DNA of 64,000 nt from the NCBI GenBank assembly GCA_037043455.1, contig JAWPHD010011207.1, positions 22,042-86,041 on the forward strand, in the 5' to 3' direction. The DNA is from Cyrtodaria siliqua (taxonomy: Eukaryota; Mollusca; Bivalvia; Adapedonta; Hiatellidae). The notes beneath the pieces are model-generated. The model did not search any database, had not been told where the DNA came from, and was given only the letters and a program-made list of their open reading frames with translations. Shown one piece after another: positions 11,481-23,384 of this stretch. Made by a program: the position numbers and the translations under genes. Each line of letters opens with the position of its first letter. The stretch's first letter is position 1.

Positions 11481-12074
11481 GGTCTTTGAATGCTATATTT
11501 ATATTATGAATTTAGATGTTATCTTATACATAAATTTTATTGGAAACACCCAAATGTTCCTTAATTTAGAAAAGATTAAAACAATAATAAATCTATCCAC
11601 ATACATTTTTAAGAGCTTTAAGAAACGTGATGATACATATTACAATAAATAACACACTTTTCTCCACTATGAATAATATTAATATATTTTTTCAGTATAA
11701 TTGGAATATTTCTGTTTATGTTCTATAATTATTTATCTCAATGTACAATTTCTTTTGTTTTTGTTTGTTTTTCTTTTATCGTTTTTTCTGTTCAAATTGT
11801 TTATGAAAAGAACATATTTTTTATATATGAATCCATACCATGTATCAATCTCAGTTTATGCACAGTAATATATTGTCAATTACCGGAACTTATATCATTT
11901 TCATGAAATTCTGTATTTATTGATATTTGTGAACTCCTGGGCAGAATGCATACTGTTTGAAATAAAATATATGTATTTCAAGTTCAACTTTTATATCTAG
12001 GCTTATTAATCATTTATGAAAAACTTCGGTAAAAAATACAGCTAGATCCAAAGTAACATGCCAGTTGACAATTA
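11481..12074. other. AT-rich, nothing recognised
   Basis: About 75% A+T; only a short chance reading frame at 11718-11906 with a low-complexity hydrophobic product. Confidence 0.5.
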
Positions 12075-12329
12075 CATTACGTGGTCCCGCCTTAATTCCA
12101 TTAAGCGACGGGAAAGTTTATATTAGCTGGATTGTATAACGGTTATTTCGGCAATAAACACCTTTTAAACATGTTTTACTGAAAAAAATCCGATAACCTG
12201 TTTAAAATTACAAATTGCAACATTTGTAAGCCGAAATTAAGGATTTATTTCATACCCCAGCCAAACCCGTTTCGCTTCTTGAGAAGGGGTTGGGTGGGGT
12301 ATGGACGTTAATACTCGGACCACGTAATG
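12075..12329. mobile_element. 255 bp MITE (family M), copy 1
   Basis: Perfect 13 bp terminal inverted repeats: CATTACGTGGTCC at 12075 and GGACCACGTAATG ending at 12329. The interior is shared with 21209-21487, including TTAATTCCATTAAGCGA and TTTATTTCATACCC. Non-coding. The target duplication is not clear. Confidence 0.85.
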
Positions 12330-12644
12330 AAAGATGAAATAATTTAGAGACGGGCCAGTCCAAACATGAATACAACCATCACAATGCTCTTCCGTTTCAA
12401 GTTTCGTATTCTCATATTATTAATCATTTATAAAATCATTTGGGCAAAATACAGAGTTTACGAGTCTTGCTTAGCTTTATGAAGTCAATAAAAAACGCAG
12501 AGCAGAAATAAAACTTCGGATAGCTAAACGTAATACACATTTTATCACTTTTATGATAGTGAAGTTAATAAAGTCTAGTAAATATAATAAAGCCTTATTT
12601 GTTTACTGCCGAACAAATGCTTAATTTATTAACCAGTAGCTTGC

Positions 12645-12805
12645 GATCAGTTCCGAGATTACCGCGGTATTTTGGCGATCAGTTCCGAGATTACCGCGGT
12701 ATTTTGGCGATCAGTTCCGAGATTACCGCGGTATTTTGGCGATCAGTTCCGAGTTTACCGCGGTATTTTGTCGATCATTTCCGAGTTTACCGCGGTATTT
12801 TGGCA
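12645..12805 (+). repeat. 32 bp tandem repeat, five copies
   Basis: Five units of CGATCAGTTCCGAGATTACC plus GCGGTATTTTGG. The last two carry a shared A-to-T change (GAGTTTACC), showing the direction of local duplication. Confidence 0.93.
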
Positions 12806-13250
12806 TTCCAAATGATTGCTTGACTAATAAAATGACATCATTAGTATTTCTGTACATATAAATACAAAACATGAATGTACCTAATACTAAAATTAAAATG
12901 TTAGAAATGGGGGGGTATCATCTATAGATATATTCCTATGAAAACTACCAAAACATATAAGAATTATCGGCGTTTTCATATATACGTAGTTGGGTACTAC
13001 CTAACAAATATAAAAATGCACACATATTAATATTAAACTACAAATAAAAAGTACAAATTATGAATGAAATACTTAGTTAATAAGCATGGCCTTTCTTACT
13101 TGAAAGGATTCTTGTAAATTTGCTTTGGAAGGATGGGTGGACGGACGGACGGATGGATGGATGGATCAGAGGTTGTATACTGTTTGCTTGCATAGCTGTA
13201 GATGATCCTACGTGAGTGCATGTGTAATATTGACTTTATTAAATCCCTAT
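12806..13250. other. AT-rich with a short microsatellite
   Basis: A (GGAC/GGAT)n run lies at about 13133-13165. Nothing else is supported. Confidence 0.6.
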
Positions 13251-13254
13251 AATT

Positions 13255-13432
13255 AATCAAAAGCAGGTTTTGTTCACGGCATGGTGTCAATACGTTGCTA
13301 TCATACAATAAACAAACATATTTTCTTTTGTGGCTATTGAACGCCGACCAGAGGAACAATAGGTTCAGACAATCGATACAAATGAACGGGATGTGGAAAC
13401 TGAGTTGTGCAACATAGTAATAGATATACATA
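13255..13432 (-). repeat. Dispersed repeat D, copy 2
   Basis: Direct copy of 8695-8885 at about 80% identity by eye (GAACGCCGACCAG, GGAACAATAGGTTCA shared). The protein-like minus frame of copy 1 is interrupted by TAG and TGA codons here. Confidence 0.6.
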
Positions 13433-13504
13433 TAGACTGGGCCCATTTGTTGAATTTGTAAATGTTAGCGGCATTTTTTAGTAAAAGTGGTATCTTGATC
13501 TGTT

Positions 13505-14290
13505 TATATTAATTTGGGTATGCTGAGTTCGATTATGGTGGATACTAAGCTGACATTTGACTGGAAAGGCACATTATTGTTCTTTGATAATTTTACTAGG
13601 AGTTTTTGTAATCATTTTTTAAAAAAAATATTTTACATAAGTCATCATTTTTTTCTACATTGTTTGACTTTATATTCATTGACCTATTGTAAGAATATTA
13701 TTTCAAGCTGAATTTTAACGGGAAATGCAATTTTTGGGATATTTTATAATTTTTTGATAATTTTACTGGGAATATTTTAAATATACATTTAAAACAAACA
13801 TTTTACACCAGTCATCAATTTTCTCTATATAGTTTGATTTCATATACATTGATTTAACATAGGAATAATATTTTAAGCTGAATTTTGACAGGAAAGGCAA
13901 TTTTGGGACATTTCATTGTTTTTTGATAATTTCACTGGGAATTTTGGAATATGTTTATAAAGTAACATTTCCCACCAGTTATCAATTCTCTCTACATATT
14001 TTGACTTCATATACATTGACTTATTATATGAATAATATTGCAAGCTGAATTTGACAGGAAAAAACAATTTTTGGGACATTCCATTCTTTTTTGATAATTT
14101 TACTGGGAGTTTTTGGGGAAAACAGAATTAAAATAAACATTTCATACCAGTTATCAATTTTTCCTACATATTTTGACTTCATATTCATTGACTTACCATA
14201 TGAATAATATTTCAAGCTGAATTTTGACAGGAAAGGCTTTTTTTATTGATAATTTTACTGGGACTGTATTGAATATTTTATAAAATTAAT
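13505..14290 (+). repeat. ~168 bp satellite, about 4.5 copies
   Basis: The motif AAGCTGAATTTTGACAGGAA recurs at about 13547, 13705, 13873, 14040 and 14213 (spacings 158-173). Each unit also has TTGATAATTTTACTGGGA and TTTGACTTCATATACATTGA. A+T about 75%. A monomer near nucleosome length is typical of satellite DNA. Copies differ by 15-25%. Confidence 0.9.
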
Positions 14291-14625
14291 AAACCACATT
14301 ATTTATCCTTAGTCTTCATACTTGACTGAACCTGTTTCATACTTACATAGGAATTACGCGCCTGTTGTGTGACCTTTGTTTGTTCATATTTGCCCTGTAT
14401 TCATACAAGCCCATCATGCTGCGTGAAGGCGCACATTGCTGTGATCTCTTAGTTGGATAATTGTATTTGAACCATCTTCAGAGAAGGGTCCTACAATGTT
14501 TTTCTCTTTTTTTTGCAAAAAACAAGTTCAGTACAGCTACATGTAGGTATAGGGTTTAAATACATCATGATTGGCTAAAGACTATTGCCACTATATGTTC
14601 ATTCCATTTTCACTGGCACACGTAC
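14291..14625. other. Spacer before 60 bp array
   Basis: No gene or repeat recognised. Confidence 0.5.
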
Positions 14626-14631
14626 CATGGT

Positions 14632-15740
14632 ATTGCTCAGTCATCGTGTTTCCAATATTGATAGTGCACCAGTCCCGTAACAAGTAAAGGTATTGCTCAG
14701 TCATCGTGTTTCCAATATTGATAGTGTACCAATCCCGTAACAAGTAAAGGTATTGCTGAGTCATCGTGTTTCCAATATTGATAGTGTACCAGTCCCGTAA
14801 CAAGTGAAGGTATTGCTCAGTCATCGTGTTTCCAATATTGATAGTGTACCAGTCCCGTAACAAGTAAAGGTATTGCTCAGTCATCGTGTTTCCAATATTG
14901 ATAGTGCATCAGTCCCGTAACAAGTAAAGGTATTGCTCAGTCATCGTGTTTCCAATATTGATAGTGCACCAGTCCAGTAACAAGTAAAGGTATTGCTCAG
15001 TCATCGTGTTTCCAATATTGATAGTGCACCAGTCCCGTAACAAGTAAAGGTATTGCTCAATCATCGTGTTTCCAATATTGATAGTGCACCAGTCCCGTAA
15101 CAAGTAAAGGTATTGCTCAGTCATCGTGTTTCCAATATGGATAGTGCACCAGTCCCGTAACAAGTAGAGGTATTGCTCAGTCATCGTGTTTCCAATATTG
15201 ATAGTGCACCAGTCCCGTAACAAGTAAAGGTACTGCTCAGTCATCGTGTTTCCAATATGGATAGAGCACCAGTCCCGTAACAAGTGAAGGTATTGCTCAG
15301 TCATCGTGTTTCCAATATTGATAGTGCACCAGTCCCGTAACAAGTGAAGGTATTGCTCAGTCATCGTGTTTCCAGTATTGATAGTGCACCAGTCCCGTAA
15401 CAAGTGAAGGTATTGCTCAGTCATCGTGTTTCCAATATTGATAGTGCACCAGTCCCGTAACAAGTGAAGGTATTGCTCAGTCATCGTGTTTCCAATATTG
15501 ATAGTGCACCAGTCCCGTAACAAGTGAAGGTATTGCTCAGTCATCGTGTTTCCAGTATTGATAGTGCACCAGTCCCGTGTTTCCAGTATTGATAGTGCAC
15601 CAGGCCCGTAACAAGTGAAGATATTGCTCAGTCATCGTGTTTCCAGTATTGATAGTGCACTAGTCCCGTGTTACCAGTATTGATAGTGCACCAGTCTCGT
15701 AACGTGCTTCCAGTATTGATAGCGTACCAGTCACATAACA
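14632..15740 (+). repeat. 60 bp tandem array, about 18 units
   Basis: Units of exactly 60 bp (TATTGCTCAGTCATCGTGTT, TCCAATATTGATAGTGCACC, AGTCCCGTAACAAGTAAAGG) in strict register from 14632 to about 15560. The right end then becomes ragged with shortened and rearranged units. Because 60 is a multiple of 3, the minus strand is open with a 20-residue repeat (MTEQYLYLLRDWCTINIGNT). There is no start context, splice signal or non-repeat coding sequence, so I do not call a protein. Right-half units share AAGTGAAGG and the left units AAGTAAAGG, showing block-wise homogenisation. Confidence 0.95.
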
Positions 15741-15803
15741 AGTGAAAATGAAGGCTTAATTACTTATTGGACTATGATCACGGTGTTTTAAGCTCATTGA
15801 TAA

Positions 15804-15858
15804 AGATCTGCCTCACACGATCAAAGCAACTTTCTGGCTCTGCTTTCGAGGCAGATCT
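15804..15858. repeat. Small stem-loop
   Basis: AGATCTGCCTC at 15804-15814 pairs with GAGGCAGATCT at 15848-15858. An 11 bp perfect stem and 33 nt loop; function unknown. Confidence 0.6.
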
Positions 15859-16330
15859 TGTACCGTTTTGGTATAAGAATTGATTTTTCAAGTGATAGAC
15901 AATAAGGAAATTGTTGCAGCTGATGACCTCACAGACACATTTTAAACACGGCCATCACGAAGTACAAGTGATTTTACCAGGTTCTAGGGCACACAAACCC
16001 TCACATGCTCTTCAACGCGAGTACAGTACTTTTCCGGCTACTAGTATATCATTTCCTGCATGTACAACGTCAACAACGGTGGCTTATAAAAGGCAAGTCG
16101 AAGGAAAGGCGCTATATTCCAACTAAAGTCGTGTTCAAGAATCTACCAATGGGATCAGCAATGAATGTCCTTTTGCCATTTCATGCGTTAACAGAATTCA
16201 ACACCACTTCCTTTGCAAACCACACCAAGCAGACACCATGGCAGGTATTTCCAGAGCACACTACCTACTGATTTAGGGAGGGAAATCTTACAGAAAACAC
16301 AATCAAGACTGCCGATAATTGTGTCTGCAG
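15859..16330. other. Degenerate family A piece and spacer
   Basis: ACCAGGTTCTAGGGCACAC at about 15977 is a family A fragment. The rest up to 16330 shows only short chance frames. Confidence 0.4.
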
Positions 16331-16334
16331 AATA

Positions 16335-17010
16335 TATAATGTGGTGGATCATGCAGTCTGTATGCTCTATAACAAACGTCAAGCTTCATCTCTAAGTACC
16401 TATGATTTTTCTACATTATATACAACTCTACCACACAACCTTATCAAAGACAAGACTATTGCTCTCATTAAAAAAACTTTTGCTAGGGAAGAAAACACTA
16501 CATTTTAGCCATGTAACAATATTAAAGCGTTTTTTTACTAACAGCCGTTTGGACAATTACACAATGTGGATTTTCCATGAAGTTTGTAAAGGTTTGATTT
16601 TATATTGCTATGAAAGAGATTTTATGTTGAGTCTTTCACCAGACACCCAGGCAGATGTTATTGAAGCCTTTAATGACACCTCTCGGTATCAGGACGACAT
16701 ATTGAACATTGACAACCCTTTCTTTTCTACTATGGTTAATAATATATATCATAAAGAACTTCAACTTAACAAAGGTAATATTTCTGATACTAACGCTTAA
16801 AATATATGACAAGAGAGATGATTTTAATTTTGATATTGTTAATTATCCCCATTTAGATGGGAATTTTCCCCGAGCAACTGCTTATGGGTCTATGTGTCCC
16901 AACGTTTTCGTTTTTCTAGACTTGTACTCGGGTTGAAGACTTTAATATTCGTAATCTTTGTACATGTATAACTAAAAAGCTACTCCAACAGGGCTACCGT
17001 AAATTAACAT
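16335..17010 (+). pseudogene. YxDD-type RT element, palm region, broken
   Basis: Plus-strand reading: STYDFSTLYTTLPHNLIKDK (RT motif with catalytic Asp), KKTFAREENTTF, stop, then a frame change to LILYCYERDFMLSLSPDTQA, SRYQDDILNIDNPFFSTM and HKELQLNKGNISDTN, another shift to KIYDKRDDFNFDIVNYPHLD and GNFPRATAYG, ending near QQGYR. Compared with the family as I recall it, the segment holding the PMGTNCAPL-type motif before CYERDFM is missing, and the YLDD box reads YQDD. Same family as 10180-10770 but the opposite strand. Several stops and shifts; inactive. Confidence 0.75.
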
Positions 17011-18157
17011 ATATTAAGTACCGTACATACCGGCGAACATATTTTTTGTAACAGTTGTCATAAATAAAGATGTAATAATATTAAATCAACAGTGTTTTTA
17101 AATAGCCGACATGGGGTCAATTACATGACCAAGAAGTAAATTACATGTTACATTGTAAAGTTAGGGTGTGACAAACACTTAGACAGATTTCAAGAGGTCC
17201 CTACTCTCACACCTTAAACAACAGACAGCCAGCTATACATGAATTATCAGCAAAATGGATACCAATAATGAAGTTTTCTGTTACCCTTTTCCTTTAGTAA
17301 CATCTCCAGCGATGTCAGATAACAATAATTTTCACAGCTCAATTATATCACAACATATATATAATTATACAAACTATCATTTTTATTTATATAAAATATA
17401 TCTATCCATAGCATAAGTACACCTAAATTTAAATAACGTTATTTCAGTTATATATTTGGGTTATTTTATTTTATTTTACATCAGGATCCTATAGGGATCT
17501 TAGTTCGTTACACTAATATGAACTATTCATTACAACTTTCGGTATTCCCCGTACCACGCAGCTGCTATTTCCTTTATGTTTCGGAATGTACGGTACGGTA
17601 CGGCTTTGACCCTCAACCTACAAAATATGGGAATTAAAAAAAACAACAACAGCGAACTTGAAATCCATAAAGGGACGTTATAAACGGGACGACTGCATTA
17701 ACATTCTGAAGTACCGAGTCCTCACCTGAGACGCCTATTTTTGAGAAATGTGGCTAACGTTATCTGTTTAGTAGTATAGATACCTGCAGGGCTAAGAACT
17801 TAGTTACGCTTAAACGTTTCAAGTCTGAAAATGTAACATATACAAACACATTCATTAGGTTAATTAATTAAAGAACCTAACCCGCCAAATAACAGCAAAA
17901 TCAAAACTCTATCCTGGTGTTCAGGTCATATAATAATGCGAATGTGTCGATTAAAAGTATAGATTATATTCACGGGTTCTTAAAATACCCTTGATTGAAT
18001 ATGCGTAAAATGAATTATGAGTAACTCTTAATTCGACGCTCCAGTTTTGGGGTTTCTGGCCGGTTAAAGGCGTTTATATTGTGTCTATAGAGTTTGGATT
18101 CTCAAAATATTTGTTATATATATACCTCGTCCTCTGTAGGTTTATAAACAATGTATA
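17011..18157. other. AT-rich, no gene seen
   Basis: Only simple features, such as GTACGGTACGGTACGGC at about 17588. No coding signal in either strand. Confidence 0.5.
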
Positions 18158-18159
18158 TA

Positions 18160-19902
18160 CACTGGTCAAAATTGCTAACCGGTCATTTTATTACTTGGAA
18201 TATTATATCAAATATTCTATATTTTGAGTTGATATTTCATACAAATAAATATTAGCCGCAAACAAAACAATCAATACACATTGTAACTTCAAAATCCGCA
18301 CTTCCGGTCACGTGACTTATTTTGGCGCGAAATCGCATTATTCTCCCGTGCTGCACGAGGTAACATTTGAACATGTGTTTGTGTTCTCGGAATTGTTTAT
18401 CGTTTCAATCCCAAACAAAAACTTACTAAAAATTAAATAAGAAATGCGTCGGATGACAACGGAAGAGCGTGGACGGGCCGTCGGTATGATTATTGCTGGT
18501 ATTTCGATTCGGCAGGTAAAGGACATTGCGTAATTTGTTTATTTTTATTAATTTATTTAATCGATTTTCAACGTTTTATTTTCTCTTTTTTAAGTCTAGT
18601 ATTGTGTATTATAATATTCCTCATCCTTTCGGCAGGTTAGTTTATTCATAAGTTTACTTGTCTGTCCGTCCGTCCGTCCGTCCGTCCGTCACTTCGTTTG
18701 TTTGTTCGTACGTGATTCTGTCTAACCATGTTCATTATTCTGAAAAAGTGGCAAGAATGAGTTGTTTTATATTTATAGGTAGCAGAACAGTCAAAATAAG
18801 TTTTTCAACAATTCACGACCTTTGGCTCAAGTACAGTCGCACCGGAAGTGTTGATGACCTTCACCGAAGGCCAAAAAGACGTGTGACAACGCAGCGTCAA
18901 GATCGCTACATCCTTGTAACACACCTTCGTAATAAAAGAATAACAGCGACAGATACTGCCAGACGTTTAATAGGCGTCCGTAATAGAAACGTGAGTGATC
19001 AAACAATACGAAATCGACTACGGATCATAGGATTGAGAGCGAGAAGACCTTTTGTGGGATTAGTATTGACTGGAAGACACCGGCGAATTCGGCTTCAGTG
19101 GGCCAGAAGGCATTTGAGGTTCACCAGAGCAGACTGAGCAAATGTTGCCTTTACAGATGAGTCCAGATTTAATCTTTAGAAGTCCGACGGCAGAGAGCGA
19201 ATTTATCGACGACTTGGGGAACGATATTCGGATAATTGCGTCAACGAAAGATCTCATTTTGGAGGAGGGTATTAGTTTGCACACTAAAACTGATATGGTG
19301 GTTGTTCGAGGAAACCTGAACGCAGACCAATACCAGCAACAAATACTTCGACCAACGCTTATTCCCCATATTCGCGTTAACCGTGGGATGACATTCATGC
19401 AAGACAATGCACCTTGCCATACTGCAAGAACTACCCGTCAGCTACTTCAGGGCAACAACATTCGAACAATGGAGTGGCCGCCATGTAGTCCGGATTTAAA
19501 TTCAATCGAACATGCGTGGGACGAAATCGACCGTCGTGTGCGACAGTTACCAAGGCAACAAAATATTGCTGACCTCAAAATGGACATAGGCAATGTTTGG
19601 AATAACATACCTCAGCGTTTTCTACATAACAACATAAATTCCATGCGACAACGCTGTTTAGCTGTTGTACGCGCAAACGGCGGTCATACGCGATATTATT
19701 TTTTGTAAATTTTGAAATTTCTGGTATCTATGAATTTCCATAAAATAAACTTCTTTGAAATTCATAAAATACTTTGCTTTACTGATGTGATTACTTATAG
19801 AACATTTTTCAATACATTAATTTCCAATTTCACATATTATTTTTTTTCTGAGACAAATAAATAAGAAAATAACAAGTGACCGGTTAGCAATTTTGACTAG
19901 TG
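18160..19902 (+). mobile_element. Tc1/mariner-type transposon, inactive
   Basis: The 26 bp terminal inverted repeat CACTGGTCAAAATTGCTAAC (first 20 bases) at 18160-18185 is mirrored at 19877-19902 with one mismatch. TA dinucleotides flank both ends (18158-18159 and 19903-19904), as expected for Tc1/mariner insertion. Length 1743 bp, normal for the superfamily. It contains one degraded DD34E transposase gene (18444-19708). Confidence 0.95.
18444..19708 (+). pseudogene. Tc1-like DD34E transposase, broken
   Basis: Start ATG at 18444 (MRRMTTEERGRAVGMIIAGI), then SIRQ ending at 18515. A GT...AG segment (18516-18778) separates it from VAEQSK / ISFSTIHDLW, the rest of the helix-turn-helix. The second half has the DDE catalytic core: FTDESRF, QDNAPCHTAR, and SPDLNSIEHAWDE with 34 residues between the second Asp and Glu. 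Lesions: one base lost in an A-run after the acceptor, TGA for a likely Trp at 19135-19137, a TAG after SRFNL, and a short loss with frame change where GGGSVMVW would be. The C-terminus RANGGHTRYYFL is intact. It would cut and rejoin its own TIRs if functional; here it cannot. Confidence 0.9.
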
Positions 19903-19904
19903 TA

Positions 19905-20934
19905 TGTTGTAAACTTTGCTTGTTGATTGCGGATATGGACTTTAAAGTAAGTATGCTTATCACATATATATAATACATTCAGATAGTGAAACTGATATCC
20001 TCAAACAGACAATTATGTGGATAATCTTGTGTTGTAAATGGGACGATTTGCGTTTTAATCAAACTTTCAACAAAAGACAATGTATACTAAAATCAATTTT
20101 TAATTGTGCTATCATATTGCGTTCATTTAGCTTATTCAATGCATTATATTTGAGTGTGGATACTCCTTGACATAACCGATAATTGTGAAAAGGTTTACCA
20201 CCACTAATTACATGTAAGCCTCCGAGGTTCAATAAAAGAACCAAAGATGTCCGCCATATTTTCTAATTTCGAAACTGAGATCATAGTTATTGTTCTGACA
20301 TTTCAAATGACCCTGTTATTCATTAATACAATTTTTATGAAACTAGTGTGCAAAATTATGTTTTTGTTGTTTGTTTGTTTTGTTTATTATGTCACGAATA
20401 TGTTTGCATATTGTATATGATGATAAACTTGTAAAGTTTAAATATTAAAAAAAGTATCTGTCTGTCTGTCTGACCTGTTATCTAGACGAAAACGAGTGTG
20501 TATATAGTATATTAGTCTAATTAAAGCAGGGTCCCAATGATCAGTACATGAAAAATGCTTATTAATAAATGCCGACAATTCTCAAGTGATTGCGTCTGTG
20601 TGATCAAGATCGATTCAGGACGTTTCGGCACCAACCCAAATCGGCATCTATTTTAAATTTTACCCTAGACGTTTTGGCACCTATTTATATTTGAGTATTA
20701 TAATGAAGTAAAGAAGTGAAGAAATTAAATATTTTCTATAAGATCACTTGTAGTTCATTTAAACTGCAAAGTTGATTGCCTTAACGGCAAGTCCGAAGCG
20801 GTTTTGAGCCTGAATACAACTAAAACATGAACATAAATCTGTATTTATACATTATCTTTTAATTTTTCACTTTACCTTCCTGTCATCTCCATATCGACGA
20901 CTACAGGTATGTGTCTTGAACAAAGCCTCCACAA
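19905..20934. other. Intergenic, no gene seen
   Basis: AT-rich; a short (GTCT)n run at about 20457-20473. No supported feature. Confidence 0.5.
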
Positions 20935-21003
20935 TACGATATATTGAACATTGACAACCCTTTCTTTTCTACTATGGTTAATAATATATATCCTAAAGAA
21001 CTA
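20935..21003 (+). pseudogene. Orphan fragment of YxDD RT element
   Basis: About 70 bp almost identical to 16698-16765 (ATATTGAACATTGACAACCC...), translating as ILNIDNPFFSTMV. Both edges are abrupt, so this is a very short relic. Confidence 0.8.
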
Positions 21004-21208
21004 ACCCATTATTAAAAATCGTCCTCATATAACGCATGCGTTATACTTTTCTTGTTTTAGATGTAAAACGCAATTTAACTGCATTTACATTTTCTATAAT
21101 AACTTCCGTTGTACTTAATTACCGACAGAACTTTTTACGATAACTGAAAAAATAGTTTTTTCGAAACTCTAAAAAATCAAACTTAATTATTATCACGTAA
21201 GAGGACTT

Positions 21209-21487
21209 CATTACGTGTTCGCATCTTAATTCCATTAAGCGATGGGAAAGCTTATATTAGCGGGATATTATAACGGATATTTTGACAATAAAACATGTTT
21301 AAAAACAGTTCGTGTTGAACAAAAGGTGATAACCTGTTTAACCTTACCTATTAAATGTTTTAATTTTACAATATGCACAATTTTTAAGCCAAAATTAAAG
21401 TTTATTTCATACCCAGCCAACACGGTCTTCGCTTCTTGGGGAAGGGGTTGGATGGGGTATCAACGTTGATACACGGAACACGTAATG
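21209..21487. mobile_element. 279 bp MITE (family M), copy 2
   Basis: TIRs CATTACGTGTTC and GAACACGTAATG. The interior matches 12075-12329 in the same orientation, ending in a shared AAGGGGTTGG(A/G)TGGGGTAT segment. The TIR of this copy differs from copy 1 by the same base change on both ends (GG/CC to GT/AC type), so the ends have co-varied. Confidence 0.85.
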
Positions 21488-23380
21488 ATGAATATAAATC
21501 ACGACTGTCAACTTACTAAAATGGTGTTGCACTTAAATAGTCACACTAGTATAAATGTACACTCAGTACATTTGAAAACGCAACACTTGGAATTATTTAA
21601 ATTTCTAGAGATGTTAAATATATTAAAGTTAAATGTGTTTCGTTGAAAAAGGTAGAGCAAATCGTATGCACATGTTTATCCCATAATTATGTTAACCTTC
21701 AGGACAAAGAAACTTGTGTGCTAATATAAAATACAATCTTCATTTGAACAAAAAAAAAGTGGATTGAAAATAATCGAAAATCGAAAATGTTGCGTTTTAG
21801 AATGTACTGAGTATATGTACAAACGTTGAACAAACACACGCATTCAAAGCAAACAACAATTACTGACATGGTTAATTACTGACATGGTTAATTACTTATG
21901 GAAAAGTAAAGAACGGAACACCAAAAACATATAAAGGTTGGTAAGCGGTGATGTTTCTTGGGCATGACGCCACTGGCGGTATAACACAATCTAATTTTTA
22001 TATTTCAATTTAATTAAAAAGAAAACAATATCACGATGTAAATGAAATAAATCGTTAAACTAAAACAATCCACACTTTTTTCAAAGGGCATTACCTCAAC
22101 TGAATCCTGGTATATCCTTTCAAATAAATAAATTCTTAAAACAATATCACGATTAAACAAATTTAGACCTTCCTTTCACTACTTTTCAGTCGTTTGTAAG
22201 AAATAGTTCGATAAGACTTTTCTTATCATACCGCTTCTAATCAGCATGCGTCGCGCATTAATCTTGCGAGATCGATCACGTGATTAAAATTATAGATTTG
22301 ATTGGTCAACGCTTTGTCGCTGAAAATACTATTGATGTTTTCTCTACCACAGTAAGCAAACAAAGAGAATTCAGATGCAGCATGGCGATATGTATAGATA
22401 CGCGTATAATACAATAAGCTGGCTAATCGATCCGCAAAATGGAAGGAATGTAAAATCGAAATACCTATTTATTAAAAGTACGCTCAGACAATGGATTAAC
22501 TCAGTGTTTTCAAATTCAAAATCGCATTTCATTGAATAACTTTGTTTTAGATAATTGCTATATGTTGATCTATCTGAACGCCAATTTCCGCCTTCTACAG
22601 CCTAACAGTCGGGTAGCGTGAACATAAATTCAATTCAAATTTAGAAACATTAACGCCGACAGAGTTTATTTAAAAGGCTCTTTACGATAGACATAACGAG
22701 ACCGAAATCGATGCGCGATAGAGTCACTTAATAATTCGATTTCGCAAAGTTTATTTAATTAAAAGTTGTCTAATATAAAGGATTTTGATTGCTAGTTACA
22801 GTAACAGGAAAATGTCTCATAGATAGAGATAACGAAAAAAAACACGAGAGTTCATAAAAGGCTTACCGTATTAGCTAGTTTTGTTATGCGTTTTTATTAC
22901 TTTGAGTTGAGTGCTAACACCTGTTAAACATCTGATATCAAACACACTATAAGTTTAATCGCTTAAGGTTAAAACATTTATTCAACTAAAAAATAAAAAC
23001 AAATGTTTTAACCACCAGCTGGGATTTTATATTATTGGTACAAATGGGGAGATACATAACCAAGGGAGGCTACTGACAATTGATAGTTTATTATACAACG
23101 TTTTAAACTGTCCCAGAACAAATGTTATTTTTACATTGTGACGCCATGTATACATTCAGGAAACATACAGACGGGTCGTTATAGGTAACCAAGACTAAGA
23201 ATGGGACAATACACGAATACAGAGCAAGAATACTGTATTATTGTTTCTAAACCTCACACCAGGCTGCTCACACCGAGAACATATTTAACAACATAATTCT
23301 GGGTTGCTATTTTTTTTCTCGTAAGAGAACATAGAGGGACACGTACCAGTCACGTACGTGCCTTAAAATAATATAGAGGT
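21488..23380. other. Intergenic, no gene seen
   Basis: AT-rich. A duplicated TTACTGACATGGTTAA word at 21860-21890. CTCAGTACATT at 21564 and AATGTACTGAGT at 21800-21811 form an inverted pair about 240 bp apart (ACTCAGTACATTTGAAAACG versus GCGTTTTAGAATGTACTGAG), a possible degraded MITE. Confidence 0.45.
21562..21812. mobile_element. Possible small MITE with ~20 bp imperfect TIRs
   Basis: ACTCAGTACATTTGAAAACG near 21562 faces CGTTTTAGAATGTACTGAGT ending near 21812. The interior is AT-rich and non-coding. The target-site duplication is unclear, so the call is tentative. Confidence 0.5.
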
Positions 23381-23384
23381 GTAC

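Noticed and set aside
13096..13446. 116-codon minus frame with a membrane-like segment
   Set aside because: It overlaps dispersed repeat D in a different frame from the one conserved between copies; probably chance.
14591..15544. Repeat protein MTEQYLYLLRDWCTINIGNT on the minus strand
   Set aside because: 60 bp is a multiple of three and the unit lacks a stop in that frame. The ragged right end ignores the reading frame, as expected for non-coding DNA.
14632..15740. CRISPR-like array
   Set aside because: Repeats are contiguous with no unique spacers, no leader or cas genes, and the host is eukaryotic. The same holds for the other arrays.
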